Origin: Pseudomonas paracarnis
GTDB taxonomy: Bacteria; Pseudomonadota; Gammaproteobacteria; Pseudomonadales; Pseudomonadaceae
DNA length: 64,000 bases
Direction: 5' to 3'
Assembly: GCF_904063055.1 (NCBI RefSeq)
Contig: NZ_CAJFCN010000016.1
Span: forward strand, 1 to 64,000
Position numbers and translations under genes: made by a program. Positions 27,047 through 35,765 of this stretch are shown here, piece after piece. How positions within the stretch are numbered: position 1 is the first letter of the stretch; every line of letters starts with the position of its first letter. The notes under the pieces were generated by a model that saw only the letters and a program-made list of their open reading frames with translations, had not been told where the DNA came from and did no database searches.

Positions 27047-27544
27047 TCAGGCTTGAGGCCTATCCAGGCCCAGTTCGGCGAGCACTCGTGCGCGAGAGTC
27101 ACCATTGGCCAACGCCCGCTCGATAGCGTTGCGAAAGCTGGGCGTATTGCCCAGCGGTCCCTTGAGCGCCACTAATGCCTCACGCAATGCCATCAACTTT
27201 TGCAATTGCGGGATCTGCTCCACCAGGTTCGCGGGGTTGAAGTCCTTCATGGTGTTAATTCGCACCTGAACCGGCAGTTCTTCCACGTCGGCTGCATCCT
27301 GGAGGCGGTTGGGAACGCTCAGCGTCAGGCTCAATGCTTGCTTGGCCAACACCTCGTCAAAGGTGTGCTTGTCGATACCGATGGGCTTGCGATCTTCGAG
27401 TTTGCGTGGGTCCGCGCGCTGGGAAAAATCCCCCAGCACCAGCAGCTTCAACGGCAGTTCGACATCTTCCTGAGCGCTACCGACCGCGGGTTTGAAGGTA
27501 ATATTGATACGTTCCTTGGGGGCTACCGAACCGTCTTTGGCCAT
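27047..27544 (-). CDS. tssB: T6SS contractile sheath small subunit TssB
   Basis: 165 residues with the family core L-P-L-K-L-L-V-L-G-D-F and D-F-N-P-A-N-L near the C-terminal half. AAAAGGAGA lies 6 bases before the ATG. It forms the sheath with TssC. Confidence 0.96.
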   Translation of the reverse strand: MAKDGSVAPKERINITFKPAVGSAQEDVELPLKLLVLGDFSQRADPRKLEDRKPIGIDKHTFDEVLAKQALSLTLSVPNRLQDAADVEELPVQVRINTMKDFNPANLVEQIPQLQKLMALREALVALKGPLGNTPSFRNAIERALANGDSRARVLAELGLDRPQA

Positions 27545-27568
27545 GGTGCTTCTCCTTTTGATGAGGCG

Positions 27569-29125
27569 CTATTCAAGTACTGCTTCCAGGTCGAAATGGC
27601 ATAACCGGCGATGCAGGGTGTCTTTTCCGTCTTGTACGGCTTGGTTTTGTGGCAACAGGTCGTAGCAGCGATACAGCAGTTGGCCCACTTGCATGGCCAG
27701 CTCCGGCTCCCAACTTTCCAGGCCCGTGCGCTGTAATTGCAGGTCGAGTTGTTCCAGCTGGATCCTGGCCAGGTCATGCTTGCCGGCCGCCACACACAAC
27801 CTGGCCAGCGCCAGGTGCCAGTGAAAACGCGCTCGATCACCGCTCGCCGCCCGCAGCCCTTGCTTGAGCACACTCACCGCGGCCTTGAGCCCGTCTTTGC
27901 GCAGGCAGGGCATCACCGCCTGCAACGCGGCTTCCCAGGGCTGAGCAGCGCTGTCGACGACGACATTGGAGGGCTCAGGCTTGTGCAGGTGACGCATGAC
28001 GTGAAATGCGATCCACTCACCTGTCGCGGAGTCGGCAAAGGGCGTGCCGTCCTCGAACCGATACTCAGGCAGGTTCGGCAGGCGATGCAGCAGCAGAGCA
28101 AATTGCATTTCCAGTTCGGTCATGGCGAGGTCTGCGTGCAAGGCCTCCAGGCACTCCCAGACCATGCGCAAACCATCGAACCAGAACATTGCACCGGCCA
28201 GGCTGACCTCGAGTTCAAGCAACAGATCGGCGTAATGGCCTTGGCTGAAGCGGTCTTGATAGCGCTTGCGCTTGTCGGTAGCCAATGGGCGCAGCGCCGT
28301 GACGCGCTCATTATTGGCGTCGGGATAATTGACGAGCATCAGCCAGGCCAAGGTTCGGCCCAGGCGCAAGGCGCGCGGGTCGGCCGCATCCTGACGCAAC
28401 CACCAGGTACATAAAGGCCGAGCCTGCTCCTGCAATGCGCGCAGCCGTTTGTGCGCGTCTTTTTCGTTATTGAGCGGTTGCTCGGGGGCCGGCAGCGGGC
28501 TTGGCGCAGGTTTGACCCGGGCAATGACGCCCGCGACGTCGCCAGGTTCGGCAGCAGCCTGGGCCAAGCGCGCCGACAGCTGCCGGCGAACCGGCAACAG
28601 CAGCGGCGCCTCGCTGCCAAGCTGTTCACCCCATATCTGATCGAGACATTCGAGGTGTTCCAACAGCGCCTGGAATAAAGGCCGTTGATCACTGAGCGGC
28701 AGGTTGTGCGCGCACGCTTGCTCAAGGCGCAACACCAACCAGCCAAACGCCGCAACGCGGGTACGCAGCTTAACTGGATAGACCTGCGTCCAATGGTGCT
28801 CGCAGAGTTCGCGCAGCACACCGAGACCAGCCAGCAACCCAGCGAATGAATCACGCTGATACAGGGCCCAGGTCAACCAGGCGGCGACGCGCAGATCCTT
28901 GGAATGCTCACGCAAAATGCACTCGCTGATCTCGCTGATCTTCTGCCAATCCGGCAGCCCCGCACCATGAATGGAGTGAGCCTTGCCCAACTCGGTTTCC
29001 AGCACCTCAAACTCGTTTGAAAAACGCATGTCGCTACCAACAAAACTGCTTGGCGAACACGCTGTCCGGGCAAGTTCCTGGCAATAGGCATATAGCTGTT
29101 CTGAATAAACTATTTTGGGCTGCAC
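27569..29125 (-). CDS. tssA: T6SS assembly protein TssA
   Basis: About 518 residues with an N-terminal ImpA domain and a C-terminal helical VasJ/TssA2-like part. No ATG is near the start: I chose the GTG at 29125 because GGATGG lies 4 bases upstream; a TTG at 29137 would add four residues. First gene of the T6SS operon, transcribed away from hcp. TssA coordinates baseplate priming and sheath polymerisation. The non-ATG start may limit its translation. Confidence 0.9.
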   Translation of the reverse strand: MQPKIVYSEQLYAYCQELARTACSPSSFVGSDMRFSNEFEVLETELGKAHSIHGAGLPDWQKISEISECILREHSKDLRVAAWLTWALYQRDSFAGLLAGLGVLRELCEHHWTQVYPVKLRTRVAAFGWLVLRLEQACAHNLPLSDQRPLFQALLEHLECLDQIWGEQLGSEAPLLLPVRRQLSARLAQAAAEPGDVAGVIARVKPAPSPLPAPEQPLNNEKDAHKRLRALQEQARPLCTWWLRQDAADPRALRLGRTLAWLMLVNYPDANNERVTALRPLATDKRKRYQDRFSQGHYADLLLELEVSLAGAMFWFDGLRMVWECLEALHADLAMTELEMQFALLLHRLPNLPEYRFEDGTPFADSATGEWIAFHVMRHLHKPEPSNVVVDSAAQPWEAALQAVMPCLRKDGLKAAVSVLKQGLRAASGDRARFHWHLALARLCVAAGKHDLARIQLEQLDLQLQRTGLESWEPELAMQVGQLLYRCYDLLPQNQAVQDGKDTLHRRLCHFDLEAVLE

Positions 29126-29582
29126 ACAACCATCCAAGGCAAAATAGGCAAAATTAACGTCGTTGTTAAAAACCTTTTAACTTCCGTTCAAAACACATCG
29201 AAGTGAACGAACCTTAGCCACGAAAAAAACAATCAGCAAGTAACGGAACGGAACTTAAGAAACATCCTACGCAGCTTGAAAATAAAGACATGCGCAGTTA
29301 TTTGCGCAGTCTATCCAACTAGAAAACACTCTCAAGCGCTCACAGCCTTGCATTTACAAAAACACATGACATGAGCAACTAAGTGCGCATAGGCGTGCAA
29401 CTAATAGCGCTAAAAACTCACCCACAGCCCTACAACAAATTCTCAATAACGGCCACTGAGTCTTCTTCGCCCTTATTTCATTGAGCCTCACACTTTCAGG
29501 CACGCTTCTTGTTAAAGGCACTTGACCGCTCAGCGCTCTCGCTGCCCGGCAATACCTACTCAATCAGGCAAGGAAACCCGTC
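29126..29582. other. AT-rich divergent control region of the T6SS
   Basis: About 457 bases between tssA and hcp, clearly richer in A and T than its surroundings. A sigma54-like element lies near the hcp end (29498-29513). For tssA I could not find a good -24/-12 or -35/-10 pair. No small gene is evident. Confidence 0.6.
29498..29513 (+). promoter_or_regulatory. Possible sigma54 promoter of hcp
   Basis: AGGCACGCTTCTTGTT has GG and TTG at the spacing of a sigma54 -24/-12 element (GG-N10-GT; consensus ends GC). About 70 bases before the hcp ATG. The neighbouring sigma54 activator Sfa makes this reasonable, but the -12 element is imperfect. Confidence 0.45.
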
Positions 29583-30098
29583 ATGCCCACACCCGCGTAC
29601 CTCTCCATCACTGGTGTCAAACAAGGTTTGATTACGGCAGGCACATTTACCCAGGACTCGGTAGGCAACATTTATCAGGAAGGCCATGAGGACCAGATTC
29701 TGGTGCAGGCGTTTGCTCATCAGGTGATCATTCCCCGCGACCCGCAATCGGGCCAGCCGACCGGTCAGCGCGTGCATAAACCCCTGATGATCAGCAAGGT
29801 TTTCGATAAATCCTCACCCTTGCTGTTCAGCGCCCTGACCACCGGCGAAGAAGTGTCCTGCCGCCTGGAGTGGCTGCGCACCTCCTCGGCCGGAACCCAG
29901 GAGCACTACTTCACGATTGAACTGGAAGGCGCCACCATCGTTGACATCCAATCTCGCATGCCCAACTGCCAAGACCCAGACAACGCCCACTTTACCCACC
30001 TGGAGGATGTGCACTTCACCTATCGCAAGATTATCTGGACTCACGAAGTGGCCGGGACGTCCGGCTCGGATGACTGGCGCAGCCCAGTGACGGGTTAA
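29583..30098 (+). CDS. hcp: T6SS tube protein Hcp
   Basis: 171 residues with the Hcp fold markers: start M-P-T-P-A-Y-L-S-I-T-G, H-K-P-L-M-I-S-K, and F-x-x-R-K-I-x-W near the C terminus. It forms the hexameric inner tube and carries effectors. Divergent from the main T6SS operon, as in H2-type loci. No vgrG, PAAR or effector gene follows; a repeat region comes next. Confidence 0.95.
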   Translation: MPTPAYLSITGVKQGLITAGTFTQDSVGNIYQEGHEDQILVQAFAHQVIIPRDPQSGQPTGQRVHKPLMISKVFDKSSPLLFSALTTGEEVSCRLEWLRTSSAGTQEHYFTIELEGATIVDIQSRMPNCQDPDNAHFTHLEDVHFTYRKIIWTHEVAGTSGSDDWRSPVTG

Positions 30099-30113
30099 CG
30101 CGAGCAGTAAAGA

Positions 30114-30710
30114 CGGTAACCACGATGCGAAGCGAGCCGCTGTTGATCTTGATCTGCTTTTGATCTTGATCTCAGGCGCCCCGTTAAACCACGCTGGCCG
30201 AACGCAGGCTTGAATTCGTGGCTAACCCGGCAGGACGCCGGGTTAGCCGCCCCGCGCCATGGATGGCGCGTGGCGGCGGCCCACGGATTCAAGCCTGCGT
30301 TCGGGCACACCGAGCCCAAGCGAGGTGCCGAGTGGTGGGGCAAGAGCGCTTTGCTTACTTTCGCGCTTTTCGAAAGTGAGCCGCCGTTGGGCGGAACCCT
30401 AGGTGGCCGTTACCGCAGAAATGGATATGTACACAATCCAACTGTGTTGACTGCCAGGCCGCCTTCGCTAGCAAGCCAGCTCCCACAGTTGGATTGTGGG
30501 GTGTCAGGTAGATAGGTATTGCTTGTCAGGGCGTTATCGCAGGCAAGCCAGCTCCCACAGTTGGATCCTGGGGTGTCAGGTAGATAGGTATTGCTTGTCA
30601 GGGCGTTATCGCAGGCAAGCCAGCTCCCACAGTTGGATCCTGGGGTGTCAGGTAGATAGGTATTGCTTGTCAGGGCGTTATCGCAGGCAAGCCAGCTCCC
30701 ACAGGTTCAG
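30114..30710 (+). repeat. Composite intergenic repeat, long copy, with nested hairpin and 72-bp tandem REP units
   Basis: Same modules as the copy at 8319-8704, in the same orientation, plus an inserted three-stem inverted repeat at 30199-30303. It ends in a tandem array of 72-bp units starting at about 30448 (diverged), 30520, 30592 and 30664 (partial), each with a REP core. The array is open in one frame only because 72 is a multiple of 3; the 24-residue repeat it would encode is not a credible protein. It fills the gap between hcp and the DUF1543 gene. Confidence 0.85.
30199..30303. repeat. Nested three-stem inverted repeat
   Basis: Outer arms 30199-30221 and 30281-30303 pair over 23 bp with one mismatch. 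Inside are two perfect hairpins: CTAACCCGGC/GCCGGGTTAG (30222-30246) and CGCGCCAT/ATGGCGCG (30253-30270). Together they would fold as a three-way junction in DNA or RNA. Absent from the related repeat at 8319. Confidence 0.85.
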
Positions 30711-30800
30711 CGTCGCGACACACAGGCCTCATCACAACCGGACAAACCAGCTCAATCGCAGTATGGTTGCCCTCTAACCACTCCCCAGGAAACACCGGTA

Positions 30801-31295
30801 ATGCTGTTTGTCGTCATGCTCGGGGGAAAGCACCCGCGAGCCAGGATCGAAGTACACGATGTGGTATTCGCAGTGGCCGATACCCTGCAAGCCACCTACC
30901 CACAATTACGCGACGCCTGGTTTGGCAGCCCCAAAGGCGTACACATCGATTCATGGATGGCCGTCGATGGCGTCGACGGCTGGAAGGTTGAACTGAGCCA
31001 CCTGGCGCCCCACGGCGATGCGCCGCGCCTGTACTTCATCAACCTCGGCGGCTACGAGGCCAATAGCTTTGGCGAAGCCCACCACTACCTGCTGGTGGTC
31101 GCCCGTAACAAACAGGAGGCCATGCGCAAAGGTAAGCAGCAGATGCTCAGCCACTGGTCCCAGACCCACACCGACACGGTGCTGGATATCGACGATTGCC
31201 TGCCCATCGACCTGGTGGACGGCCGCTATATCCACCTGGTGCAAGCAGCGCACCAAGCGATCGTGCAGCGCAACGACTATCTCGTACTGCCTTGA
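30801..31295 (+). CDS. DUF1543 family protein
   Basis: 164 residues from the ATG at 30801, with AGGAAA upstream; the open frame extends back into the repeat but that part is not coding. The start M-L-F-V-V-M-L-G-G-K-H-P-R-A-R-I-E-x-H-D and later N-L-G-G-Y match the DUF1543 family, a cytoplasmic family with no known activity. Stands alone between the repeat and ppiC. Confidence 0.82.
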   Translation: MLFVVMLGGKHPRARIEVHDVVFAVADTLQATYPQLRDAWFGSPKGVHIDSWMAVDGVDGWKVELSHLAPHGDAPRLYFINLGGYEANSFGEAHHYLLVVARNKQEAMRKGKQQMLSHWSQTHTDTVLDIDDCLPIDLVDGRYIHLVQAAHQAIVQRNDYLVLP

Positions 31296-31403
31296 ACCGG
31301 CATGACCTAAACAGCGGCGACTGAAAACCCAGTGGAACTTTGCCGAGAAATAACCGCCTGAATCCGGTACGCTCACCGTTTTTTACTCTAGGAGTTACTC
31401 ACC

Positions 31404-31685
31404 ATGGCCAAAGCCACCGCCCGTCACATCCTCGTTGCCTCTGAAGACAAGTGCAACGAACTCAAGGCCCAAATCGAAGGCGGCGCTGATTTCGCAGAAG
31501 TCGCTAAAGCCAACTCCAGCTGCCCATCCAGCCGTCAGGGCGGTGACCTCGGTTCGTTCGGCCCAGGCCAGATGGTCAAGGAATTCGACACCGTGGTCTT
31601 CAGTGCCCCGGTCAACACCGTGCAAGGCCCGGTGAAGACCCAGTTCGGCTATCACCTGTTGGAAGTCACCAGCCGCCAGGATTGA
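31404..31685 (+). CDS. ppiC: Parvulin-type peptidyl-prolyl isomerase PpiC
   Basis: 93 residues, a single rotamase domain with no signal peptide, so cytoplasmic. Hallmarks are A-R-H-I-L-V near the start, C-P-S-S, G-G-D-L-G, and F-G-Y-H-L-L near the end. TAGGAG precedes the ATG by about 10 bases. A second parvulin of similar size lies at 46143-46418. Confidence 0.92.
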   Translation: MAKATARHILVASEDKCNELKAQIEGGADFAEVAKANSSCPSSRQGGDLGSFGPGQMVKEFDTVVFSAPVNTVQGPVKTQFGYHLLEVTSRQD

Positions 31686-31710
31686 TTCAATCTGCGCTGA
31701 TGCTATAAAC

Positions 31711-31736
31711 AACGGCCCGCCCTTTGGTGGGCCGTT
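31711..31736 (+). terminator. Probable terminator after ppiC
   Basis: An 11-bp stem (AACGGCCCGCC / GGTGGGCCGTT, one G-T pair) with a 4-base loop lies 25 bases after the ppiC stop. There is no strong T-run after it, so its efficiency is uncertain. Confidence 0.6.
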
Positions 31737-31815
31737 GTGCATCTGATGACTGGCGATGCCCAGGCCGTTAGCGTACAAATCCTTATTATTCTTTACCCGG
31801 CGCTCAAGGCTGATA

Positions 31816-33675
31816 ATGCGATTGGCTTTTTCATCTCTGCTCTGCTCCACCCTGGCCTTTCTAATGGCCAGCACTGCGGTGATCGCAGCCCCGCAAACCT
31901 ACCTGACGGTGTACGGCGAGCCCGCCAAGTACGCCGAAGGTTTCAGCCATTTCGACTATGCCAACCCCAACGCCCCCAAGGGCGGCAGCCTGCGGCGCTC
32001 AGCGCTGGAGGTGGGGCGGTTTGACCATGTGCTGCCCTATATCGACAAAGGCATCGGCGTGTCCCAGGTCGACGGCTGGGTGTATGCACCCTTGGCGTTG
32101 CGCTCGCTGGATGAGCCTTACACCGTCTATGGCCTGGTGGCGCAAAAGATGGAACGGGCCGACGACGGCCTGTCGCTGCGCTTCTACCTGAACCCCAAGG
32201 CGCGCTTTGCCGATGGCACGCCCATTACCGCGCAAGACGTGCGCTACAGCTTTGACGTGTTGATGACCCAAGGCAGCCTGCGCTATCGCACGTTATTTGC
32301 AGACGTCAAACACGTCGAAATCGAAGGCGAACGACAGGTGCGCTTTGATTTTTCCAGCAACGAAAACCGCACCCTCCCTCTGGATCTCGCCACTTTGCCG
32401 GTGTTCCCCGAGCACTGGTGGAAGACCCGCGACTTTGCCAACGGCGGCGGCTACGAAGCGCCACTGGGCAGCGGCCCTTACAAGGTCAGCAAGATCGACT
32501 CCGGCAATACCATCACCTTCACCCGCGACCCCGACTGGTGGGGCAAGGACTTGCCGGTCAGCCGCGGCTTGTACAACTTCGATCACCTGAGCCTGGAGTA
32601 CTTCGGCGACACCGAAGTAGCGCGCCAAGTGCTACGCGGCGGCGCCTATGATTTCAACCGTGAATTCTCCGCCACCGGTTACTCCATCGGCTACAACGGC
32701 CCGGCCCTGGACGATGGCCGTCTGCAGCGCGCGCACCTGGCCAAGGAGATGCCGCAGCCGGCCCAGGGCTATGTGTTCAATGTGCAAAAACCGATGTTCA
32801 AGGATCGCCGCGTGCGCCAGGCCCTGGCGATGCTGTGGGACTTTGAATGGGCCAACCGCCAGATGATGCGCAACCTGTACATCCGCCAGCAGAGCTATTT
32901 CTCCAATAGCCCGCTGGCCGCCAGCCAGTTACCGACCCCGGAAGAACTGGCGATCCTCGAACCCCTGCGCGGTCAGGTTCCCGACGAGGTGTTTACCCAG
33001 GTGTTCAAGGCCCCGGTCACCGATGGCAGTGGCATGATCCGCGACAAACAGCTGCAAGCCTTGGCCCTGCTGGAAGACGCCGGCTGGAAACCTGTGGGCG
33101 ACAAACTCGTCAATGCCCAGGGCGAGCCACTGGAATTCACCTTCCTCAACGTCCAGAACGGCCTTGAGCGCCTGTTGCTGCCCTACAAACGTAACCTGGC
33201 GCAGATCGGCATCACCCTGAATATCCGCCGCATCGACTCCTCGCAATACGTCAACCGACTGATGGCCCGCGACTACGACATGATCGTCACGGGTTTCCCG
33301 GTCACCACCTCGCCCGGCATGGAGCTGTACAACTATTTCGGCTCTGCCGCCGCGTTCGATTCGGGCGCCAACAACTACATCGTGCTCAAGGACCCGGCCG
33401 TCGATACCCTGATCCATGGCCTGGTCAAGGCTGATACCCAGGCGAAGATGCTCACCTATGCCCACGCCCTGGACCGCGTGCTGCAATGGAATTACCTGTG
33501 GATCCCCAACTATTACCCACCGGGCACCTCCGCCGCATGGTGGAACCGTTTCGGGCGCCCGGCCATCGAGGCGAAGAACGACGAAGCCCTGGAAACCTGG
33601 TGGGAAGTCAGCCCCACCCCGCTGACGAACGAACAAATGCAGGCTGAGTTGAAAAAACGCGGAGAGGCCCACTGA
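31816..33675 (+). CDS. yejA: Peptide/microcin C-type ABC importer, substrate-binding protein YejA
   Basis: 619 residues from the ATG at 31816; 20 extra upstream codons in the same frame were rejected because this start gives a normal signal peptide (M-R-L-A-F then a hydrophobic core and A-x-A near residue 24). An SBP family 5 oligopeptide-binding protein, expected in the periplasm. First gene of a tight yejABEF operon: its stop overlaps the yejB start (TGATG). Confidence 0.9.
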   Translation: MRLAFSSLLCSTLAFLMASTAVIAAPQTYLTVYGEPAKYAEGFSHFDYANPNAPKGGSLRRSALEVGRFDHVLPYIDKGIGVSQVDGWVYAPLALRSLDEPYTVYGLVAQKMERADDGLSLRFYLNPKARFADGTPITAQDVRYSFDVLMTQGSLRYRTLFADVKHVEIEGERQVRFDFSSNENRTLPLDLATLPVFPEHWWKTRDFANGGGYEAPLGSGPYKVSKIDSGNTITFTRDPDWWGKDLPVSRGLYNFDHLSLEYFGDTEVARQVLRGGAYDFNREFSATGYSIGYNGPALDDGRLQRAHLAKEMPQPAQGYVFNVQKPMFKDRRVRQALAMLWDFEWANRQMMRNLYIRQQSYFSNSPLAASQLPTPEELAILEPLRGQVPDEVFTQVFKAPVTDGSGMIRDKQLQALALLEDAGWKPVGDKLVNAQGEPLEFTFLNVQNGLERLLLPYKRNLAQIGITLNIRRIDSSQYVNRLMARDYDMIVTGFPVTTSPGMELYNYFGSAAAFDSGANNYIVLKDPAVDTLIHGLVKADTQAKMLTYAHALDRVLQWNYLWIPNYYPPGTSAAWWNRFGRPAIEAKNDEALETWWEVSPTPLTNEQMQAELKKRGEAH

Positions 33676-34733
33676 TGTTTGCCTATATCGTACGGCGCCT
33701 GCTGCTGATCATCCCGACGCTGGTGATCATCCTGTTGGTGAACTTCGTGATCGTGCAGGCCGCGCCCGGCGGGCCGGTGGAGCAAGCTATCGCCCACTTG
33801 CAAGGCATTGGCGGCGGTGGTGTAGCCGGCGCATCCGGCGAAGGCATCAGCGGCTCGCGAGCCAGCCGCGGTCTGGACCCAAAGCTGATCAAGGACATCG
33901 AGAAACAATACGGCTTCGACAAATCTGCGCCGGAACGCCTGTGGTTGATGCTCAAGAATTACGCCCAACTGGACTTCGGCAACAGCTTCTTTCGCGGCAC
34001 AACGGTAACTGACCTGATCCTGGAAAAGATGCCCGTCACCATTTCCCTCGGCCTGTGGGCCACGCTGATCACCTACCTGGTGTCGATCCCGTTGGGCATA
34101 CGCAAGGCCGTGCGCCATGGCAGCAGCTTTGATATGTGGAGCAGCACGGCCATCGTCATCGGTTACGCGATGCCGGCATTCCTGTTCGCGATGTTCCTGA
34201 TCGTGGTGTTCGCTGGCGGTACCTCGCTGAACTGGTTCCCGGTACGCGGGCTGGTCTCGGAAAATTTCGCCGAACTGAGCGCCGTGGGCAAAATCGCCGA
34301 CTACTTCTGGCACCTGGTATTGCCGGTAACCGCGTTGGTGATCGGCGGGTTCGCCACCTTGACCATCCTCACCAAGAACTCGTTCCTCAATGAAATTACC
34401 CGCCAGTACGTGGTCACCGCCCGCGCCAAGGGTTTGAGCGAACGCCGGGTGCTGTACGGTCACGTGTTCCGCAATGCGATGTTGCTGGTGATCTCGGGGA
34501 TTCCCCAAGCGTTTATCAGCGTGTTCTTTGCCGGTTCGCTGCTGATCGAGGTGATCTTCTCCCTCGATGGCCTGGGCCGCATGAGCTACGAGGCGGCCGT
34601 GTCCCGCGACTACCCGGTGGTGTTCGGCTCGCTGTTTATCTTCACCCTGTTCGGCCTCTTGATAAAACTCATCGGTGACCTCTGCTACACCCTGGTGGAC
34701 CCGCGTATCGACTTCGCCGCGAGGAACGCCTGA
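33675..34733 (+). CDS. yejB: Microcin C/peptide ABC importer permease YejB
   Basis: 352 residues. A binding-protein-dependent permease of the DppB/OppB type with about six spans; a Gly/Ser-rich periplasmic loop (G-G-G-G-V-A-G-A-S-G) near residues 45-65 is typical of YejB. Overlaps both neighbours by one base, so the operon is translationally coupled. Confidence 0.92.
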   Translation: MFAYIVRRLLLIIPTLVIILLVNFVIVQAAPGGPVEQAIAHLQGIGGGGVAGASGEGISGSRASRGLDPKLIKDIEKQYGFDKSAPERLWLMLKNYAQLDFGNSFFRGTTVTDLILEKMPVTISLGLWATLITYLVSIPLGIRKAVRHGSSFDMWSSTAIVIGYAMPAFLFAMFLIVVFAGGTSLNWFPVRGLVSENFAELSAVGKIADYFWHLVLPVTALVIGGFATLTILTKNSFLNEITRQYVVTARAKGLSERRVLYGHVFRNAMLLVISGIPQAFISVFFAGSLLIEVIFSLDGLGRMSYEAAVSRDYPVVFGSLFIFTLFGLLIKLIGDLCYTLVDPRIDFAARNA

Positions 34734-35755
34734 TGCTCAACCTCTCCCCCGTGGCCCGCCGACGCTTCGAGCGCTTCAAGAAAAACCGCCGTGGCTGGTG
34801 GTCGCTGTGGCTGTTTATCGGCCTGTTTATCCTGACCCTGGGCGGCGAGTTGATCGCCAATGACAAGCCGCTGGTGCTCAGTTTCAAGAACGAGCTGTAT
34901 TTTCCGGTGTTCAAGCGCTACACCGAGCAGCAGTTCGGTGGGCAGTTGCCGTTCCAGGCGGACTACCGCAGTGACTACGTGCAAAAGCTGATCAAGCAGG
35001 AGGGCGGCTGGATGCTGTTTCCGCCAATTCCTTTCAGCGATGACACGCCCAACTACGAACTCACCCGCCCTGCCCCGAGCCCGCCGTCGGCGGTGAACTG
35101 GCTGGGCACCGATGACCAGTCCCGCGATGTGTTGGCCCGGGTGATCTTTGGTGCACGGGTGTCGATCCTGTTTGCCCTGGCCCTGACCGCCATTAGCGCC
35201 GTCATTGGCATTGCCGCCGGGGCGTTGCAGGGGTACTACGGTGGCTGGGTAGACTTGCTCGGCCAGCGCATCCTGGAGGTGTGGTCTGGCCTGCCGGTGC
35301 TGTACCTGCTGATTATCCTGTCGGGGTTTGTGGAGCCGAATTTCTGGTGGTTGCTGGGGATCATGGCGCTGTTTTCCTGGCTGGCCCTGGTGGACGTGGT
35401 GCGCGCCGAGTTCCTGCGCGGGCGCAACCTGGAATACGTCAAGGCCGCGCGCGCCCTGGGCCTGGGCGACGGCAAGATCATTCGTCGGCACATCCTGCCC
35501 AACGCCATGACCGCGACCCTCAGCTATTTGCCGTTCATTTTGACCGGGGCGATATCCACCTTGAGCGCCCTGGATTTCCTTGGCTTCGGCATGCCCGCCG
35601 GCAGCGCGTCCCTGGGCGAGCTGATCGGCCAGGGCAAGCAGAACCTGCAAGCGCCGTGGCTGGGCTTGACGGCGTTTTTCACCCTGGCGCTGATTCTGTC
35701 GTTGCTGGTGTTTATCGGCGAGGCATTGCGTGATGCCTTCGACCCCCGCTCATGA
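34733..35755 (+). CDS. yejE: Microcin C/peptide ABC importer permease YejE
   Basis: 340 residues. An N-terminal span, a long periplasmic segment (~45-125) and a C-terminal permease domain with the E-Y-V-K-A-A-R-A-L-G EAA loop that contacts the ATPase. Pairs with YejB to form the channel. Confidence 0.92.
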   Translation: MLNLSPVARRRFERFKKNRRGWWSLWLFIGLFILTLGGELIANDKPLVLSFKNELYFPVFKRYTEQQFGGQLPFQADYRSDYVQKLIKQEGGWMLFPPIPFSDDTPNYELTRPAPSPPSAVNWLGTDDQSRDVLARVIFGARVSILFALALTAISAVIGIAAGALQGYYGGWVDLLGQRILEVWSGLPVLYLLIILSGFVEPNFWWLLGIMALFSWLALVDVVRAEFLRGRNLEYVKAARALGLGDGKIIRRHILPNAMTATLSYLPFILTGAISTLSALDFLGFGMPAGSASLGELIGQGKQNLQAPWLGLTAFFTLALILSLLVFIGEALRDAFDPRS

Positions 35756-35765
35756 GTGACCGCGT

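Noticed and set aside
30496..30777. An open frame encoding three near-identical 24-residue repeats
   Set aside because: It is a by-product of 72-bp tandem REP units whose length is divisible by three; there is no ribosome-binding site and no start tied to it.
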